Source: CAWDVH01 sp963805705 (GTDB taxonomy: Bacteria > Actinomycetota > Actinomycetes > Streptosporangiales > Streptosporangiaceae). From it: a stretch of 64,000 bases of DNA. Below the pieces are notes generated by a model. The model was given only the letters and a program-made list of their open reading frames with translations, made no database searches and was not told where the DNA came from. Each line of letters starts with the position of its first letter. Position 1 is the stretch's first letter. Of the stretch, positions 51,351 through 60,425 are shown in pieces. The DNA lies in NCBI GenBank assembly GCA_963805705.1, contig CAWDVH010000005.1:868001-932000 (forward strand), read 5' to 3'. Both the position numbers and the translations under genes were made by a program.

Positions 51351-51386
51351 GGGGCTTGCGGCAAGACCCGGGTCGTGCCGCATAAT
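51351..51386 (+). promoter_or_regulatory. rifamycin-associated element (RAE)-like inverted repeat and helR promoter
   Basis: GGGGCTTGCGGCAAGACCC (51351-51369) is a 19-bp inverted repeat, arms GGGnCTTGC/GCAAGnCCC, agreeing as recalled with the RAE found upstream of rifamycin-resistance genes in actinomycetes. It contains a -35-like TTGCGG (51356-51361); CATAAT (51381-51386) could be the -10, with a 19-bp spacer. Confidence 0.75.
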
Positions 51387-51507
51387 CGCTGGCCGAGGCC
51401 AGAACTCATGGAAATGGGAGGCGCGAAATGCGTGCGTGGTCAGCGACGTATGGATCGCGCGGGGACGCCGAGCCGGGACGCAGCGACCTCAGATCGGAGC
51501 TGATGCA

Positions 51508-53664
51508 ATGAACCCCCTGACGACTAGCGCGTTTGACCTTCCCGACCGCCTCTCTCCCAAGGCCGACCCGGCGCTGATCGCTGGCGATGAGCAGCACTTC
51601 GCGGCCATCGCGGAGAGCCTCGAGCGGTCCATCGCTGACCTGTCCGGCCGCCTCGATGCCGAGCGCCAGGCGCCCGGTGGCATAGGCCAGCAGGCGATGG
51701 ACCGGGACATGGAGATCCACCGGCTGACCGCTCGTCTGCGTGCCCTGCGTCGCTTCGGTTTGGAACTGTGCCTCGGGCACATCGTCAGGGCCGGTCACCC
51801 CGAGCCCGTGTACGTCGGACGACTTGGCCTCACCGACAGCAGGGGCCGTCGGCTGCTGGTCGACTGGCGTTCCCCTGCGGCTGAGCCGTTCTTCGGAGCG
51901 ACCCACGCTAACCCGATGGGCCTGGCCAGCCGCCGCAGGTATCGCTGGACTCAGGACCGGATCAGCGACTACTGGGACGAGGTGTTCACCTCGGACGGGC
52001 TTGAAGGGCACCACGCCGCGCTCGACGACCAGTCCGCCTTCATCGCCAGCCTGGGCAGCAGCCGGTCGCCCCGGATGCGAGATGTGCTGGGCACCATCCA
52101 GGCCGACCAGGACGCCATCATCCGCGCGGGATCCCGCGGCGCTCTCGTCGTCGACGGCGGTCCGGGTACGGGCAAGACCGTCGTCGCCCTGCACCGCGCG
52201 GCCTACCTCCTCTACTCCGACCCTCGCCTTGGCCACCGCCGGGGCGGCGTGCTGTTCGTCGGCCCGCATCAGCCCTACCTGGCCTACGTCGCCGACGTCC
52301 TGCCGAGCCTCGGCGAGGAGGGCGTGCAGACCTGCACCCTGCGGGACCTCGTCACCGAGGGAGCCACGGCAGCGGTCGAGGCCGACCCGGACGTGGCCCG
52401 CCTGAAGTCGTCCGCGAGCCTGGTGAAGGCGATCGAGCAGGCCGTCAGGTTCTACGAGAGACCGCCCGCCAGGGGGATGACGGTCGAGACCCCCTGGTCC
52501 GACATCTGGCTGAGCGCCGACGACTGGGCCGAGGCGTTTGAAGCGCCAGATCCCGGCACCCCGCACAACGAGGCGCGCGACCAGATCTGGGCGGAGCTGC
52601 TCGCGATCCTGGTGGACTCCCGCGACGGCGACGTCCCGGCTGACCTGCTCCGCAAGTCGCTGCTGCAGAACCGGGAGCTGCGCACGTCCCTCAACCGCGG
52701 GTGGCCGCTGATCGAGGCGGCTGACCTCGTCGCAGACCTGTGGTCGGTACCCGCCTACCTGCGGCTGTGCGCTCCCTGGCTCAGCCCCGATGAGGTCCAG
52801 CGGTTGCAGCGCCCGGACGCCCAGGCCTGGACGGTGTCCGACCTGCCGCTCCTGGACGCTGCACGGCAGCGACTCGGCGACCCGGAGGCATCACGACGTA
52901 AGCGCCAGCACGATGCCGCAGTCGCCGCCGAGCGCGAGCAGATGGCCAGGGTGGTCGACGACCTGATCGAGGCCGCGGATGACGAATACGGCGTAGGACT
53001 GGTGACGATGCTGCGCGGCGAGGACTTCCATGACGCCCTGGTCAATGAGGCCGCACTGCCCGGTACTGATCCGGACCGGCTCGCCGGGCCGTTCGCGCAC
53101 ATCGTCGTGGACGAGGCTCAGGAACTGACCGACGCGCAGTGGCAGATGCTGCTGCTCCGCTGCCCGTCCCGGAGCTTCACCATCGTCGGGGACCGGGCCC
53201 AGGCGCGGCACGGGTTCACGGAGTCGTGGCCGGAACGGCTCGAGCGGATCGGGCTCGACCAGATCAGCCTGGCCACCCTGAGCATCAACTACCGGACGCC
53301 GCAAGAGGTCATGGCGGAAGCCGAGCCGGTCATCCGGGCCGTGCTCCCGGACGCCAACGTGCCGATCTCCATCCGGAGCACCGGCGTCCCCGTCGCAGGA
53401 GGATCTGCTTCGGATCTGGGCTCGATCCTCGGCACCTGGCTCGCCGCGCACGCCGACGGGATCGCCTGCGTCATCGGCGATCCCGCGTTCGCGGCGACGT
53501 CCCGCGTCCGGTCGCTGACCCCGGAGCTGTCGAAGGGGCTCGAGTTCGACCTGGTCGTCCTCATCGACCCAGAGGCATTCGGCACGGGCATCGAGGGAGC
53601 GGTCGACCGCTATGTCGCGATGACACGGGCGACCCAGCAACTCGTCATCCTCACGAGTTCCTGA
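51508..53664 (+). CDS. helR: HelR/HelD-type RNA-polymerase-associated helicase-like ATPase
   Basis: A 718-residue UvrD/HelD-like ATPase. The N-terminal coiled region (DEQHFAAIAESLERSIADL, about 25-90) would reach into RNA polymerase; Walker A is VVDGGPGTGKTVVALHRAAY (about 220), Walker B HIVVDEAQELTDAQW (about 535), then SINYRTPQEV and a C-terminal VAMTRATQQLVIL. Length and the RAE-like element upstream match HelR, which displaces rifamycins from polymerase and recycles stalled enzyme. ATG 51508 follows GGAGC; a GTG at 51436 is also in frame and would add 24 residues. Confidence 0.92.
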   Translation: MNPLTTSAFDLPDRLSPKADPALIAGDEQHFAAIAESLERSIADLSGRLDAERQAPGGIGQQAMDRDMEIHRLTARLRALRRFGLELCLGHIVRAGHPEPVYVGRLGLTDSRGRRLLVDWRSPAAEPFFGATHANPMGLASRRRYRWTQDRISDYWDEVFTSDGLEGHHAALDDQSAFIASLGSSRSPRMRDVLGTIQADQDAIIRAGSRGALVVDGGPGTGKTVVALHRAAYLLYSDPRLGHRRGGVLFVGPHQPYLAYVADVLPSLGEEGVQTCTLRDLVTEGATAAVEADPDVARLKSSASLVKAIEQAVRFYERPPARGMTVETPWSDIWLSADDWAEAFEAPDPGTPHNEARDQIWAELLAILVDSRDGDVPADLLRKSLLQNRELRTSLNRGWPLIEAADLVADLWSVPAYLRLCAPWLSPDEVQRLQRPDAQAWTVSDLPLLDAARQRLGDPEASRRKRQHDAAVAAEREQMARVVDDLIEAADDEYGVGLVTMLRGEDFHDALVNEAALPGTDPDRLAGPFAHIVVDEAQELTDAQWQMLLLRCPSRSFTIVGDRAQARHGFTESWPERLERIGLDQISLATLSINYRTPQEVMAEAEPVIRAVLPDANVPISIRSTGVPVAGGSASDLGSILGTWLAAHADGIACVIGDPAFAATSRVRSLTPELSKGLEFDLVVLIDPEAFGTGIEGAVDRYVAMTRATQQLVILTSS

Positions 53665-53718
53665 CGTCGGCCAAAACCGTCCGGCGCGATCGCGGGTTGC
53701 GGCTGCGCGTGGCGGGTG

Positions 53719-55014
53719 TTAGCGGCGGAGGATGTCGCGAAGGTGCTGCACGGGCCATCGCCGGTCGAACAGCGTGGGGTCGTCCTGGTCCTCGGCGCGG
53801 AGGTGCTCGATCAAGGTCACGTAGCCGTCGAGGTCCAGGGTCCTGATCAGGGCGAGCAGGTCGGCTGCCTCGCCGGTGACGGGGGCGGTCGGTGCGACGA
53901 ACTGCTCGTAGAGTTCCACTACCTGGCGAACCATCGCCAGATGGCGCGGCCCGGGCTCGACGGAGGGGAAGTTCGTCGCGGCAAAATCCTCGGTGAAGAC
54001 GATCGGCTCGACGGCCAGGGTGTGCGGCCCGTAGTGCTGGGCGAGATGGATAAGCAACTCGACGTCGAAGGTCTCGTTGAAAGACGTCATCTGCCCGAGG
54101 ACCGGGCCGAGCGCGGCCCCGTCGAAGACCTTGAAACCGGCCTGGGTGTCGAGCACCTGGGCCAGGGACGGGATGAGCAGGGCCCGGACAAAATGGCGGA
54201 ACAGGACGATGATCTTGTCCGGCTTGTCGCCGGTGCTGTGCGGCTCGGTGACCGGACCGTCGGCCCGGATCAGCACCGCGCCGTCGATCCCGTAACGCTG
54301 GCCTAGCGCGCCGACCACCGTGTCACCGGCCACCACCGGTGCCGCCAGCGAGCCTAGCTGGGCCAGGTTCGCGGACAGATCCGCGTCGGTGTAGCAGACC
54401 ACATGCCGGCCCGCGCCGTCCGTCCGCGCCGGACCGGTCCGGACCGCGGTGGCCAGCCCGGCCAGTATCGATCCGCCCTTGCGGGACTGATCGGTCGAGG
54501 TCAGCCGGTCGAATGCGGGGCTGATCGAGATGCCACCCCCGATCAGCTCCGCCAATCTGAGCACCGTCACGCTGCGGTGGCCTTGCCCCGGGTAGCCCTC
54601 GGCTCGCGCGATGTCGGTCATGAGGTCGGCACTTGAGGGCTGGTCCGGGCATCCGTCGTCGCAGGCGATGATGCTCCAGGTGATGCCGGGCAGGCCGCTG
54701 GTCAGCCAGTCGAGCTGGCGGACCTTGGCCCGTACGAAGTCCTCCCCGTGCGGATGCGCCGCACGGGGGACCATGCGGCCCGTTTCGCCGTACATAGCCC
54801 ATACCACAGTCAGGTGGACCGGACCGGCCAGCCCGGCCAGCCGCCGCCGCGAGCGAGCCGCGGCCATCGCTTCGGCCGACACCGCCGGGCCGTAACTGGC
54901 CGCGACATCCTCCTGCGCCGCACGGCCCTCGGCCAGGGCGGAGGCTGCGTCGAGCACTGCCTGGTTCTGACCGGAGTCCGTCAGGTCACGCGCGGGCGCC
55001 AGCGTCTTTTTCAT
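53719..55014 (-). CDS. family 2-like glycosyltransferase
   Basis: A 431-residue GT-A fold protein. SIIACDDGCPD (about residue 108) is the nucleotide-sugar Asp region and HVVCYTDADLSANLAQLGSL (about 200) the DxD loop, in the TDADLS form typical of dolichyl-phosphate sugar synthase-like enzymes. LDTQAGFKVFDGAAL (about 305) is another family element. There is no C-terminal membrane domain. The sugar and acceptor are unknown. ATG 55014 (MKKTLAPARDL) is taken although its ribosome site is weak; longer frames look untranslated. Convergent with helR. Confidence 0.8.
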   Translation of the reverse strand: MKKTLAPARDLTDSGQNQAVLDAASALAEGRAAQEDVAASYGPAVSAEAMAAARSRRRLAGLAGPVHLTVVWAMYGETGRMVPRAAHPHGEDFVRAKVRQLDWLTSGLPGITWSIIACDDGCPDQPSSADLMTDIARAEGYPGQGHRSVTVLRLAELIGGGISISPAFDRLTSTDQSRKGGSILAGLATAVRTGPARTDGAGRHVVCYTDADLSANLAQLGSLAAPVVAGDTVVGALGQRYGIDGAVLIRADGPVTEPHSTGDKPDKIIVLFRHFVRALLIPSLAQVLDTQAGFKVFDGAALGPVLGQMTSFNETFDVELLIHLAQHYGPHTLAVEPIVFTEDFAATNFPSVEPGPRHLAMVRQVVELYEQFVAPTAPVTGEAADLLALIRTLDLDGYVTLIEHLRAEDQDDPTLFDRRWPVQHLRDILRR

Positions 55015-55179
55015 AGCCCGAGGATGCCAGGCCCCAGCAGCCCGCGTGACGCGGCCCGGCGCCAGCACGAACCAGCAGACTTCGAAGATGGCGCGGGCGA
55101 GGCCGTTCAGCGCTACGGGCGCGGCTGGGGAGCCGAAGATGATCTTGCTGGTGGCAGCCTGGCTGCGCTCGGGATCCCG

Positions 55180-55482
55180 TCAGACCGCCGGGCGCTTGGC
55201 GAACCGCTTGATCAGGAACGACGCGACCGCGACAACGATCATGGCGCCGATTATCGCGCCAACGATGCCGCCCCAGTCGAACTTCTGCGTGTCGCCGATG
55301 CCGAACAGGCCGTGGAAGATCCAGAAGCCGACGAGTGCCCCCAGCAGGCCCAGCCCCGCCGAGGTCAGCCACGATCTCCAGCCGCGCATGTGCCGGAAGG
55401 CATCGTTTGGTATCAGCGCACGAGCGATGGCCCCGGCGACAAACCCCAGCGCCAAGGCGGCAATGAAACTGCCAATGTTCAT
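55180..55482 (-). CDS. GlsB/YeaQ/YmgE-type stress-response membrane protein
   Basis: A 100-residue protein with three helices: IGSFIAALALGFVAGAIARAL, the family's opening (Transgly_assoc), then SAGLGLLGALVGFWIFHGLFG and IVGAIIGAMIVVAVASFLI, ending in a basic KRFAKR. These small proteins respond to general stress or cold; no enzyme activity is proved. GGGAGGG precedes ATG 55482. Its 3' end is duplicated as a fragment at 60941-61070. Confidence 0.9.
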   Translation of the reverse strand: MNIGSFIAALALGFVAGAIARALIPNDAFRHMRGWRSWLTSAGLGLLGALVGFWIFHGLFGIGDTQKFDWGGIVGAIIGAMIVVAVASFLIKRFAKRPAV

Positions 55483-55740
55483 CGGCCCTCCCGCTCCCAG
55501 GCCACTGGCCATCTAGCGATCGGTCCTGTGCACGAAATGGGCCGATCACTCCACGCTACAAGGGGTACCCAGATTTGGCACCCCCCTGCGACCCGGTGGC
55601 CGTGCGATCAGGTGAAACTCACCGCCAGGAGGACGAATTGACGTCCTGCCCGCGGACGCGTAGCCGTTATCTGCTCGTCCAGGTGATCTGTGCTCGCCTG
55701 ACGGCCCGGGTTGACCATCTGCACGAGCTCTCGCCGGAGG

Positions 55741-56499
55741 TCATGACGCCCCTGCTAAGACCCGGCCATGACTGTGCTGACCTGCGGGGGCTTCGCGGTG
55801 GCGGTGGCGTGGAGTGGGTGTGGCGTGCTCGTGCTGAGCGGGGCGGCCGGGTGGCGGGCAGGGCGTATCCGGTACCGTCCCTGGTGCGGGCGGGCAGGAG
55901 ATGGCCGCAGGCTGACCGGCCGGGATCGCGCCTGCTGCCTGTCGGTCAGGGCTGTCGGCGACGCGGCGATGGCGCATGACGGCGATGGTCAGGGCGGCCG
56001 AGGCGACAGCCATGTCCCGGTCCCACAGGGTAACCGGGTGGGAGGCCCGGAAGCCGGGGCTGGTTTGCTGGCATCTGGGGCAGGCCAGCCGGCCGAGGGC
56101 ATCGACACGCCAGCCGGCCGAGATCGCGCGGGCACGGATGTCGGCCTCGCCGAGCGCCTCCGGGTCGGCGTAACGCCCGATGCAGGAGCCCATCTCGCAC
56201 CACGAGGCCAGCAGGCGCAACTGGTCACCGATTGCGGCCCGCTGCCGCATCTCGACACGGGAAACGACTTTGGCGCGGACACTGACCCCGGCACCGGCTG
56301 CGGGTCGGCGGGCAGGAGGCGCGGCGGCGGCGGTTCCCGGCCGGAGGCGGCCATCGCGGGCAGGCTCAGCGAGGTCATGACGGGCCAGCGCGGCGGGTTC
56401 GTCGTCCCGGTCCCGCAGCTCGGCGAACCAGTCGTTCATCCTGGTCCACTCGTCCGTATCGAGTGCGCTGGCTTCGTCTCGCCGGTTCTTGAGCTTCAT
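55741..56499 (-). CDS. actinobacterial hypothetical protein with zinc-knuckle, mobile-element type
   Basis: A 252-residue protein. The ordered core is LRLLASWCEMGSCIGRYADP and ISAGWRVDALGRLACPRCQQ (about 95-150) with four cysteines in C-x4-C...CxxC, likely zinc-binding; the C-terminal 80 residues are Pro/His-rich. Proteins with this core recur next to replication or partition genes of actinobacterial plasmids and integrative elements, from memory. Its start overlaps the stop of the small upstream gene, and a ParA gene lies 750 bp away on the same strand. GGAGACC precedes the ATG. Function unknown. Confidence 0.7.
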   Translation of the reverse strand: MKLKNRRDEASALDTDEWTRMNDWFAELRDRDDEPAALARHDLAEPARDGRLRPGTAAAAPPARRPAAGAGVSVRAKVVSRVEMRQRAAIGDQLRLLASWCEMGSCIGRYADPEALGEADIRARAISAGWRVDALGRLACPRCQQTSPGFRASHPVTLWDRDMAVASAALTIAVMRHRRVADSPDRQAAGAIPAGQPAAISCPPAPGTVPDTPCPPPGRPAQHEHATPTPRHRHREAPAGQHSHGRVLAGAS

Positions 56500-56729
56500 G
56501 CGCAGGTCTCCAGTTCAGCTAGCGGCGAGCTGCCTGCAGCTGCCGTCACTTGGCCACGGGAACAGGCACGCGCGTCGGGATAAGATGCCGACCGGGCCGC
56601 CTCAGCCTGGGCGTACCCAGGGCGCGCAGCCAGTGCCAGCGGGGCGGGCCGGTGATCATCTCCTGACCCGCGGACAACGCAGCCTGATCTCAGGCAGCGC
56701 CTGGTTCCGCCTGGGTACGTGTACGCCAT
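56496..56729 (-). CDS. possible small protein coupled to the zinc-knuckle gene
   Basis: A 77-codon frame (MAYTYPGGTRRCLRSGCVVR...) whose stop overlaps the next ATG by 4 bp, the typical form of translational coupling. GGGGAGGAGAG lies upstream of ATG 56729 with slightly long spacing. No family is recognised; Ser/Ala-rich C-terminal half. Confidence 0.45.
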   Translation of the reverse strand: MAYTYPGGTRRCLRSGCVVRGSGDDHRPAPLALAARPGYAQAEAARSASYPDARACSRGQVTAAAGSSPLAELETCA

Positions 56730-56807
56730 CGTGACGCTCTCCTCCCCATGCAAAGCGTCCGGGCTCACAATCTGGGCTCTCGAATTCCTCACAGTCCTGC
56801 CATCGAA

Positions 56808-57030
56808 TCACAGCATGATATATATTTGATAAACGTTCGGATTATTTATCAGCCATTACGGCGTTGCGTGTGGACATTTTCATTTTCTTCTAATCCACAG
56901 CGTGTGCACAAAATTATCCCAGGTAGTGGCCATGCCGCAGCGTAAGCCGCTCAGGAATCCCCAGCGTTATCCTCACGTTGCGCACAGATTTACTGTGTTT
57001 TGCACAAGTAATCCACAGGTCTGCGCACAG
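56808..57030. other. AT-rich region with DnaA-box-like repeats, candidate replication origin
   Basis: In a 515-bp gap the composition turns sharply AT-rich (CATGATATATATTTGATAAA near 56813-56832). TAATCCACA occurs at 56891-56899 and 57009-57017, TGTGGACAT (reverse ATGTCCACA) at 56869-56877, and TTATCC at 56914 and 56968; all resemble the DnaA box TT(A/G)TCCACA. An inverted repeat GATAAA/TTTATC spans 56828-56850. Next to a ParA gene this resembles a plasmid or integrative-element origin. No protein gene is supported between 56730 and 57244. Confidence 0.45.
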
Positions 57031-57244
57031 GCAAGCCCCGCCCTTGCGCGGGGCGCCGGAGAATCGACCGTCAGGTAACAAGCCGCAGCAAGAACCCAGG
57101 CGGAGGCCGCGCGACCAGCCGGGGCAAGACACGGTGGCCCGGCCCGTCAGGCTGACGCACCCGCGTGCGCATCCGGGGCGTGATGCCCGCGGCTAATGCC
57201 GCACAGCGGCCGCCTTCTACGGTTGCGCTGGCCCCGCGGCGGGG

Positions 57245-57916
57245 TCATGACGCCGCCGACCGGAAGGAAACGCATCGCCCGGTGAGGTCGCGCGCCACGC
57301 GGCGCCACACGCCCAGGCCGCGGGCGGGAATCGGCATGCCGAAGCTCTGCGCGTAGACCTCCAGCCTCGGCACGACCGTTCCCAGCACGTCATAGCCGAG
57401 GCCCTCCAGTGCCGCCCTGGCGTAGCCGGTCGAGTTCGCCTGCGTAACGCAGCGATTCAGCAGGACGACCGCGCGGCCGGGCCTGCCCCGGGCTGCCCCG
57501 GCGTCGGTGATCTCGTCGCGCACCGGCGTGGTGCGGTTGATCTCGATCGGACTCGGCGCGCACGGGATCAGGATCTCATCGGCGTACCGCAGCGCCGCCC
57601 TGGCAATCGCCGCATGGTCCTCCAGCTGCGGCGCATCAATAATCACCACATCATCCGGCCAGGCGATCTCGGGTACCCGGCGGTGCAGGTCACGGGACGG
57701 CAGCGCCACGATCCGGAACGGGAACGCCGCCTGCGGCGGCAGCCGAGGATCCATGGCTGTGAAATCGGACCACTCCAGAGCGCTGCCGGAAGGATCCGCA
57801 TCCACAAGTAGCACGGTGTGCCCGGCCTCCACGAAAACGTGCGCCAGCCAGACCGCCGACGTGGTCTTGCCCGTCCCTGGCTTGAGGTTGACCAGGGCAA
57901 TGCTGAGACCCGCCAT
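57245..57916 (-). CDS. ParA-family ATPase
   Basis: A 223-residue P-loop ATPase. The deviant Walker A is NLKPGTGKTTSAVWLA (about residues 10-25, both lysines present), VLLVDADPSGSALEW (about 36-50) is the A' motif, and DDVVIIDAPQLEDHAA (about 88-103) is Walker B. It is the size of plasmid-type or orphan ParA proteins without an N-terminal DNA-binding domain. It would position DNA by ATP-driven nucleoid binding. No ParB-like gene is seen. The AT-rich candidate origin lies just downstream. Confidence 0.9.
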   Translation of the reverse strand: MAGLSIALVNLKPGTGKTTSAVWLAHVFVEAGHTVLLVDADPSGSALEWSDFTAMDPRLPPQAAFPFRIVALPSRDLHRRVPEIAWPDDVVIIDAPQLEDHAAIARAALRYADEILIPCAPSPIEINRTTPVRDEITDAGAARGRPGRAVVLLNRCVTQANSTGYARAALEGLGYDVLGTVVPRLEVYAQSFGMPIPARGLGVWRRVARDLTGRCVSFRSAAS

Positions 57917-58385
57917 CCACGCAGTATTACAGCGTCACCACATTCACGGTAGACGCCGGCAGCCCAGATCCCGCAGGCCAGGGACTGAGGAGAGCCCCCC
58001 GGGACGCCCATGACCGCTTCTACCAGACACGCTGGCCGGCCGGATGACTCCCAGCATGGCTCCCGGCGACCACGCGGGTGGGGACGTTCCAGCCATTTAT
58101 CGCAATCGGCGATGACCATGTCATGCTGGACGATCGCGACCCACAGTTTTTCTTGCGGATGCGGAGAGCTTCCGTAGAAGGGGACTCTCACTGTCCGCCA
58201 GAGTGCTCCGGAGACCAGCGCCAGCGGATCGCCGCCGAGGAGCGTCCGCTCCGCATGTCGCGTTCGCTGCTGGGGACTAACTGGGCCAGCGTCTGCCACT
58301 TCACGCTCCTCGCCGACCGTGACGTGCCCCCCAGTTGGCCCAGGTGAATTCCAAGCTGACCCGATCACTGGATGGAGGAAACCAC
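57917..58385. other. 469-bp gap without a supported gene
   Basis: Frames on both strands are open for 90 to 150 codons but have no ribosome sites and no recognisable domains; fragments such as PQEKLWVAIVQHDMVIADCD (minus) look protein-like and might be a relic. The 3' part must hold the promoter of the peptidase gene. Confidence 0.4.
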
Positions 58386-60341
58386 ATGGACTCCGATCTC
58401 GCCTACCGTCCCGAAGATCTGCTCCGCTTCGTCGATTGCCTCGGCGGTGCGCTCGTCCCCGGCGCCGACGCCGTCGTCTACGTCGCTAACACCCTCGATG
58501 GCAGCACCGCCAGCAACGCCAGCGCTCTGTGGCTCGTTGAGGCGGGGCAGCATCGCCGCCTCGTGCCCTCCGACGCCCGCCAGGCCCAGCCGGCCATTTC
58601 GCCAGATGGGTCGCTGGTGGCGTTCCTCCAGCAGACGGGAACGGCCCACGACGACCCCTGGCAGCTGGCCGTCTGCGCGCGGTCCGGGGGCGAGGCGACG
58701 GTATTGACCAAGTTCGCCCGCGGGACGGGGCAGGCCGGTCCGGTGTGGTCGCCCGACGGTACGCAGATCGCCGTGGACGCCTCTGACATCCCACGGCGCG
58801 ACCCGAAACAGGCCTACCGCATCACCCGGCTCAACTGGCGGCTCGATGGCATGGGGCTGATCGACGACGTCCGGGGTGACGTGTGGGTCGTGCCCGCGGC
58901 TGGCGGGGAGCCGAGACCTCTCACCGCCGACGACGGGGTGATCTCGTTCCTCGAGTGGTCACCCGACGGTGCGTCGATCCTTTATGGGACCTTCGGTGCC
59001 GGCGATGACACCGACTACGCGATCCGGGCCGTTGACGTCTCCTCCGGCGACTGTCGCACGATCACCGGCGGACCGTTGCTGGGTGACGCGTCCGCCGTCG
59101 CCGCCTGGATCGCCGACGGCAAGGTCGTCTACTCCTCCCCGTGGAAGATCAACAAGCGGATCGAGCTTGTCGTCTGTGATCCGCGCGATGGGACCCACGA
59201 GACCCGGATGCCTGACCCGGAGGGCCAGTTGTTCGCGGATATGGTGGCGGGCTTCGACTCTCGAGCCATCACTCCCCGGATAGTGGTCGATGCTGCTGGC
59301 GAGTGGGCATACGTCTACATCCAGCAGGGCGGAGTGCTTCGCACCACTCGGGTCGCCCTGGCCGGCGAGGTGAGGGTAGAGCCGCTGACTGATGTCAACG
59401 AGTCAGTCGTCCCTGTGGGCATCGACGGAGCCCGCCTCCTTGCCATCCGGACCTCCCACACCCGGCCCGCCGACCTGGTCGTTGTCGACACGAAGACCGG
59501 GCAGCTTCAGGCGGTCACGAGGCTCAACGGCACCTGGCTGACCGACCTGCCCTTCGACGTCCATCACCTCACCTATCCGACCACCGACGGCCACACGGAA
59601 ATCGAAGGCTGGTACCTGGCGCCGCGCGACGGCACCAGGCCGTACCCCACGGTGCTGCACATCCATGGGGGCCCATTCGCCGCCCATGGCGAGGTCTTCA
59701 ATGTCGACAACCTGTTGCTGGCCGCGGCTGGCTACGGCGTCCTGATGGTCAACTTCCGTGGCAGCTCCGGCTACGGCGACGCCCACGCGGAAAGGCCCAT
59801 CGGAGACTGGGGCGGCTACCACCTCGCCGATGTGCTCCAAGCGGTCGATGTGGCCGTCGAGCAAGGCCTGGCGGACAGCACCCGGGTCGCCTCCTTCGGG
59901 CTCTCCAGCGGCGGCTACCTAACCTCCTGGCTGCTCACCCACAGCGACCGATTCCGGGCCGGCATCTCCGAGTGCCTCCTGTCGGACTGGACCGGCATGC
60001 TCGGCTGCGACAGTCCCGCGCTGGTCGCCGCGGAAATGGACAGAAGCCCGGGCCACGGCCCGGAATCCATGGAGCCGTACATGAGGATGTCGCCTGCCAC
60101 CTACGCTGCGCGCTGCTCAGCGCCGCTGCTCGTCCTGGAGCACGAGGATGACCTGCGGTGCCCGACCTCCCAGGGCGACGTGCTCTACAACGAGCTGAAG
60201 CTGGCGGGGAAGGTCACCGAGATGTTCCGCCTCCCAGGCGTCCCACACGACCCGTTCGGCGCCGACCTCGCTATGCGTGTTCAACGTGCCGAGGCGATCC
60301 TCGACTGGATGGACCGTTGGCTGAAGCCGACCGATGTCTGA
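58386..60341 (+). CDS. S9-family serine peptidase (prolyl oligopeptidase / acylaminoacyl peptidase type)
   Basis: A 651-residue enzyme. The N-terminal beta-propeller has repeated SPDG units (AISPDGSLVAF, VWSPDGTQIAV, EWSPDGASILY). The catalytic alpha/beta-hydrolase domain begins about residue 400: VLHIHGGPFAAHGEVF (oxyanion), VNFRGSSGYGDAHAERPIGDWGG, ASFGLSSGGYLTSWLL (nucleophile Ser), EHEDDLRCP (Asp) and GVPHDPFG (His). It cleaves small peptides in the cytoplasm; no signal peptide is seen. GGAGGAAA precedes ATG 58386; an upstream in-frame start at 58335 is less likely. Confidence 0.95.
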   Translation: MDSDLAYRPEDLLRFVDCLGGALVPGADAVVYVANTLDGSTASNASALWLVEAGQHRRLVPSDARQAQPAISPDGSLVAFLQQTGTAHDDPWQLAVCARSGGEATVLTKFARGTGQAGPVWSPDGTQIAVDASDIPRRDPKQAYRITRLNWRLDGMGLIDDVRGDVWVVPAAGGEPRPLTADDGVISFLEWSPDGASILYGTFGAGDDTDYAIRAVDVSSGDCRTITGGPLLGDASAVAAWIADGKVVYSSPWKINKRIELVVCDPRDGTHETRMPDPEGQLFADMVAGFDSRAITPRIVVDAAGEWAYVYIQQGGVLRTTRVALAGEVRVEPLTDVNESVVPVGIDGARLLAIRTSHTRPADLVVVDTKTGQLQAVTRLNGTWLTDLPFDVHHLTYPTTDGHTEIEGWYLAPRDGTRPYPTVLHIHGGPFAAHGEVFNVDNLLLAAAGYGVLMVNFRGSSGYGDAHAERPIGDWGGYHLADVLQAVDVAVEQGLADSTRVASFGLSSGGYLTSWLLTHSDRFRAGISECLLSDWTGMLGCDSPALVAAEMDRSPGHGPESMEPYMRMSPATYAARCSAPLLVLEHEDDLRCPTSQGDVLYNELKLAGKVTEMFRLPGVPHDPFGADLAMRVQRAEAILDWMDRWLKPTDV

Positions 60342-60425
60342 GTGGCCCACGCCGGGCGCAGCCGCGACTCCCTCCATCTCCGACACGTCGCCGTGGTCGA
60401 CGGCACCGGCGCCGCGCCATAGTTC

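Noticed and set aside
56808..57030. Chromosomal origin oriC
   Set aside because: No dnaA, dnaN, gyrB, rnpA/rpmH or parB is nearby and there are too few DnaA-type boxes; a mobile-element origin is the more modest reading.
57643..58368. 241-codon minus-strand frame overlapping parA
   Set aside because: Its second half is a shadow of parA and the first half has no ribosome site; only a faint protein-like stretch remains.
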